Below, piece after piece: positions 63,969 through 64,000 of a DNA stretch of 64,000 nt. A program made the translations under genes and the position numbers. The notes below the pieces were generated by a model. It saw only the letters and a list, made by a program, of their open reading frames with translations, made no database searches and was not told the DNA's origin. Numbering within the stretch: position 1 is the first letter of the stretch; the number at the start of each line of letters is the position of its first letter. Source of the DNA: Pseudomonas sp. AL03 (GTDB lineage Bacteria; Pseudomonadota; Gammaproteobacteria; Pseudomonadales; Pseudomonadaceae); contig NZ_JASBRE010000006.1 of NCBI RefSeq assembly GCF_029960815.1, positions 62,001 to 126,000 of the forward strand. The letters are read 5' to 3'.

Positions 63969-64000
63969 TGTGCGATCTCCATGAACTTATGAATTTTATG

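Overview
The window is chromosomal DNA from a fluorescent-group Pseudomonas. The signs are a high-GC, strongly codon-biased genome with long antisense shadow frames, azurin, the amaAB lysine/pipecolate genes, the rpsF-rpsR-(DUF2232)-rplI-dnaB block, and many copies of two Pseudomonas intergenic palindrome families (the 'GTAGGAGCGAGGCTTGCCCGCGA' REP type is only described here in pieces, as is the 'GATCGTTCCCACGC' type). No rRNA, tRNA, CRISPR array, transposase or prophage was seen. The right end falls just past the urtA start codon; the left end cuts rlmB.

Layout. 1-6.7 kb: housekeeping genes, namely the rlmB end, rpsF, rpsR, a DUF2232-like membrane gene, rplI, dnaB and a YgiQ-type radical SAM protein. 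6.9-8.3 kb: two overlapping orphan genes, a soluble/amphipathic protein and a small membrane protein, arranged like an effector-immunity pair. 8.4-15.2 kb: a three-gene operon of a transglutaminase-DUF2126 protein, a circularly permuted ATP-grasp/alpha-E fusion and a second transglutaminase, preceded by a sigma-54 type promoter. 15.3-19.1 kb: a small charged protein, a LOG-family protein, azurin, and nadE with pncB (NAD salvage). 19.3-23.3 kb: a LysR regulator with amaB and amaA. 23.6-28.8 kb: braCDEFG branched-chain amino acid ABC transporter with a sigma-54 promoter. 28.8-29.5 kb: a gene-free stretch with DnaA-box-like repeats. 29.5-31.5 kb: an SDR and an AGE epimerase. 31.7-34.1 kb: ureEFG-hupE with a sigma-54 promoter. 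34.4-48.5 kb: mixed accessory genes (DesT-like regulator, a tandem-repeat secreted protein, AsmA, a ferritin-like protein, LysR with an azoreductase remnant, a family I lipase, DMT/AraC, PsiF, AI-2E permease, YegD-like Hsp70, cbpA-cbpM, a histidine kinase). 48.7-53.8 kb: a 1700-residue protein with an LRR and a C-terminal NEL-type E3 ubiquitin ligase domain. 53.9-64 kb: ureDA-GNAT-GNAT-ureBC and the urea ABC transporter urtABCDE.

How they work together. Much of the window is nitrogen acquisition: urea uptake (Urt), hydrolysis (UreABC), nickel maturation (UreDEFG, HupE), amino acid uptake (Bra) and lysine catabolism (AmaAB). Sigma-54 type -24/-12 elements stand at the expected distance before braC, ureE and the transglutaminase/ATP-grasp operon, with a weaker one before the lipase. 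I infer that the uncharacterised transglutaminase/ATP-grasp operon belongs to the same RpoN (probably nitrogen-responsive) regulon. The other items most worth attention are the NEL protein, the orphan pair at 6.9 kb, the DnaA-box repeat region at 28.9-29.4 kb and the 42-bp tandem-repeat gene at 35.2 kb.
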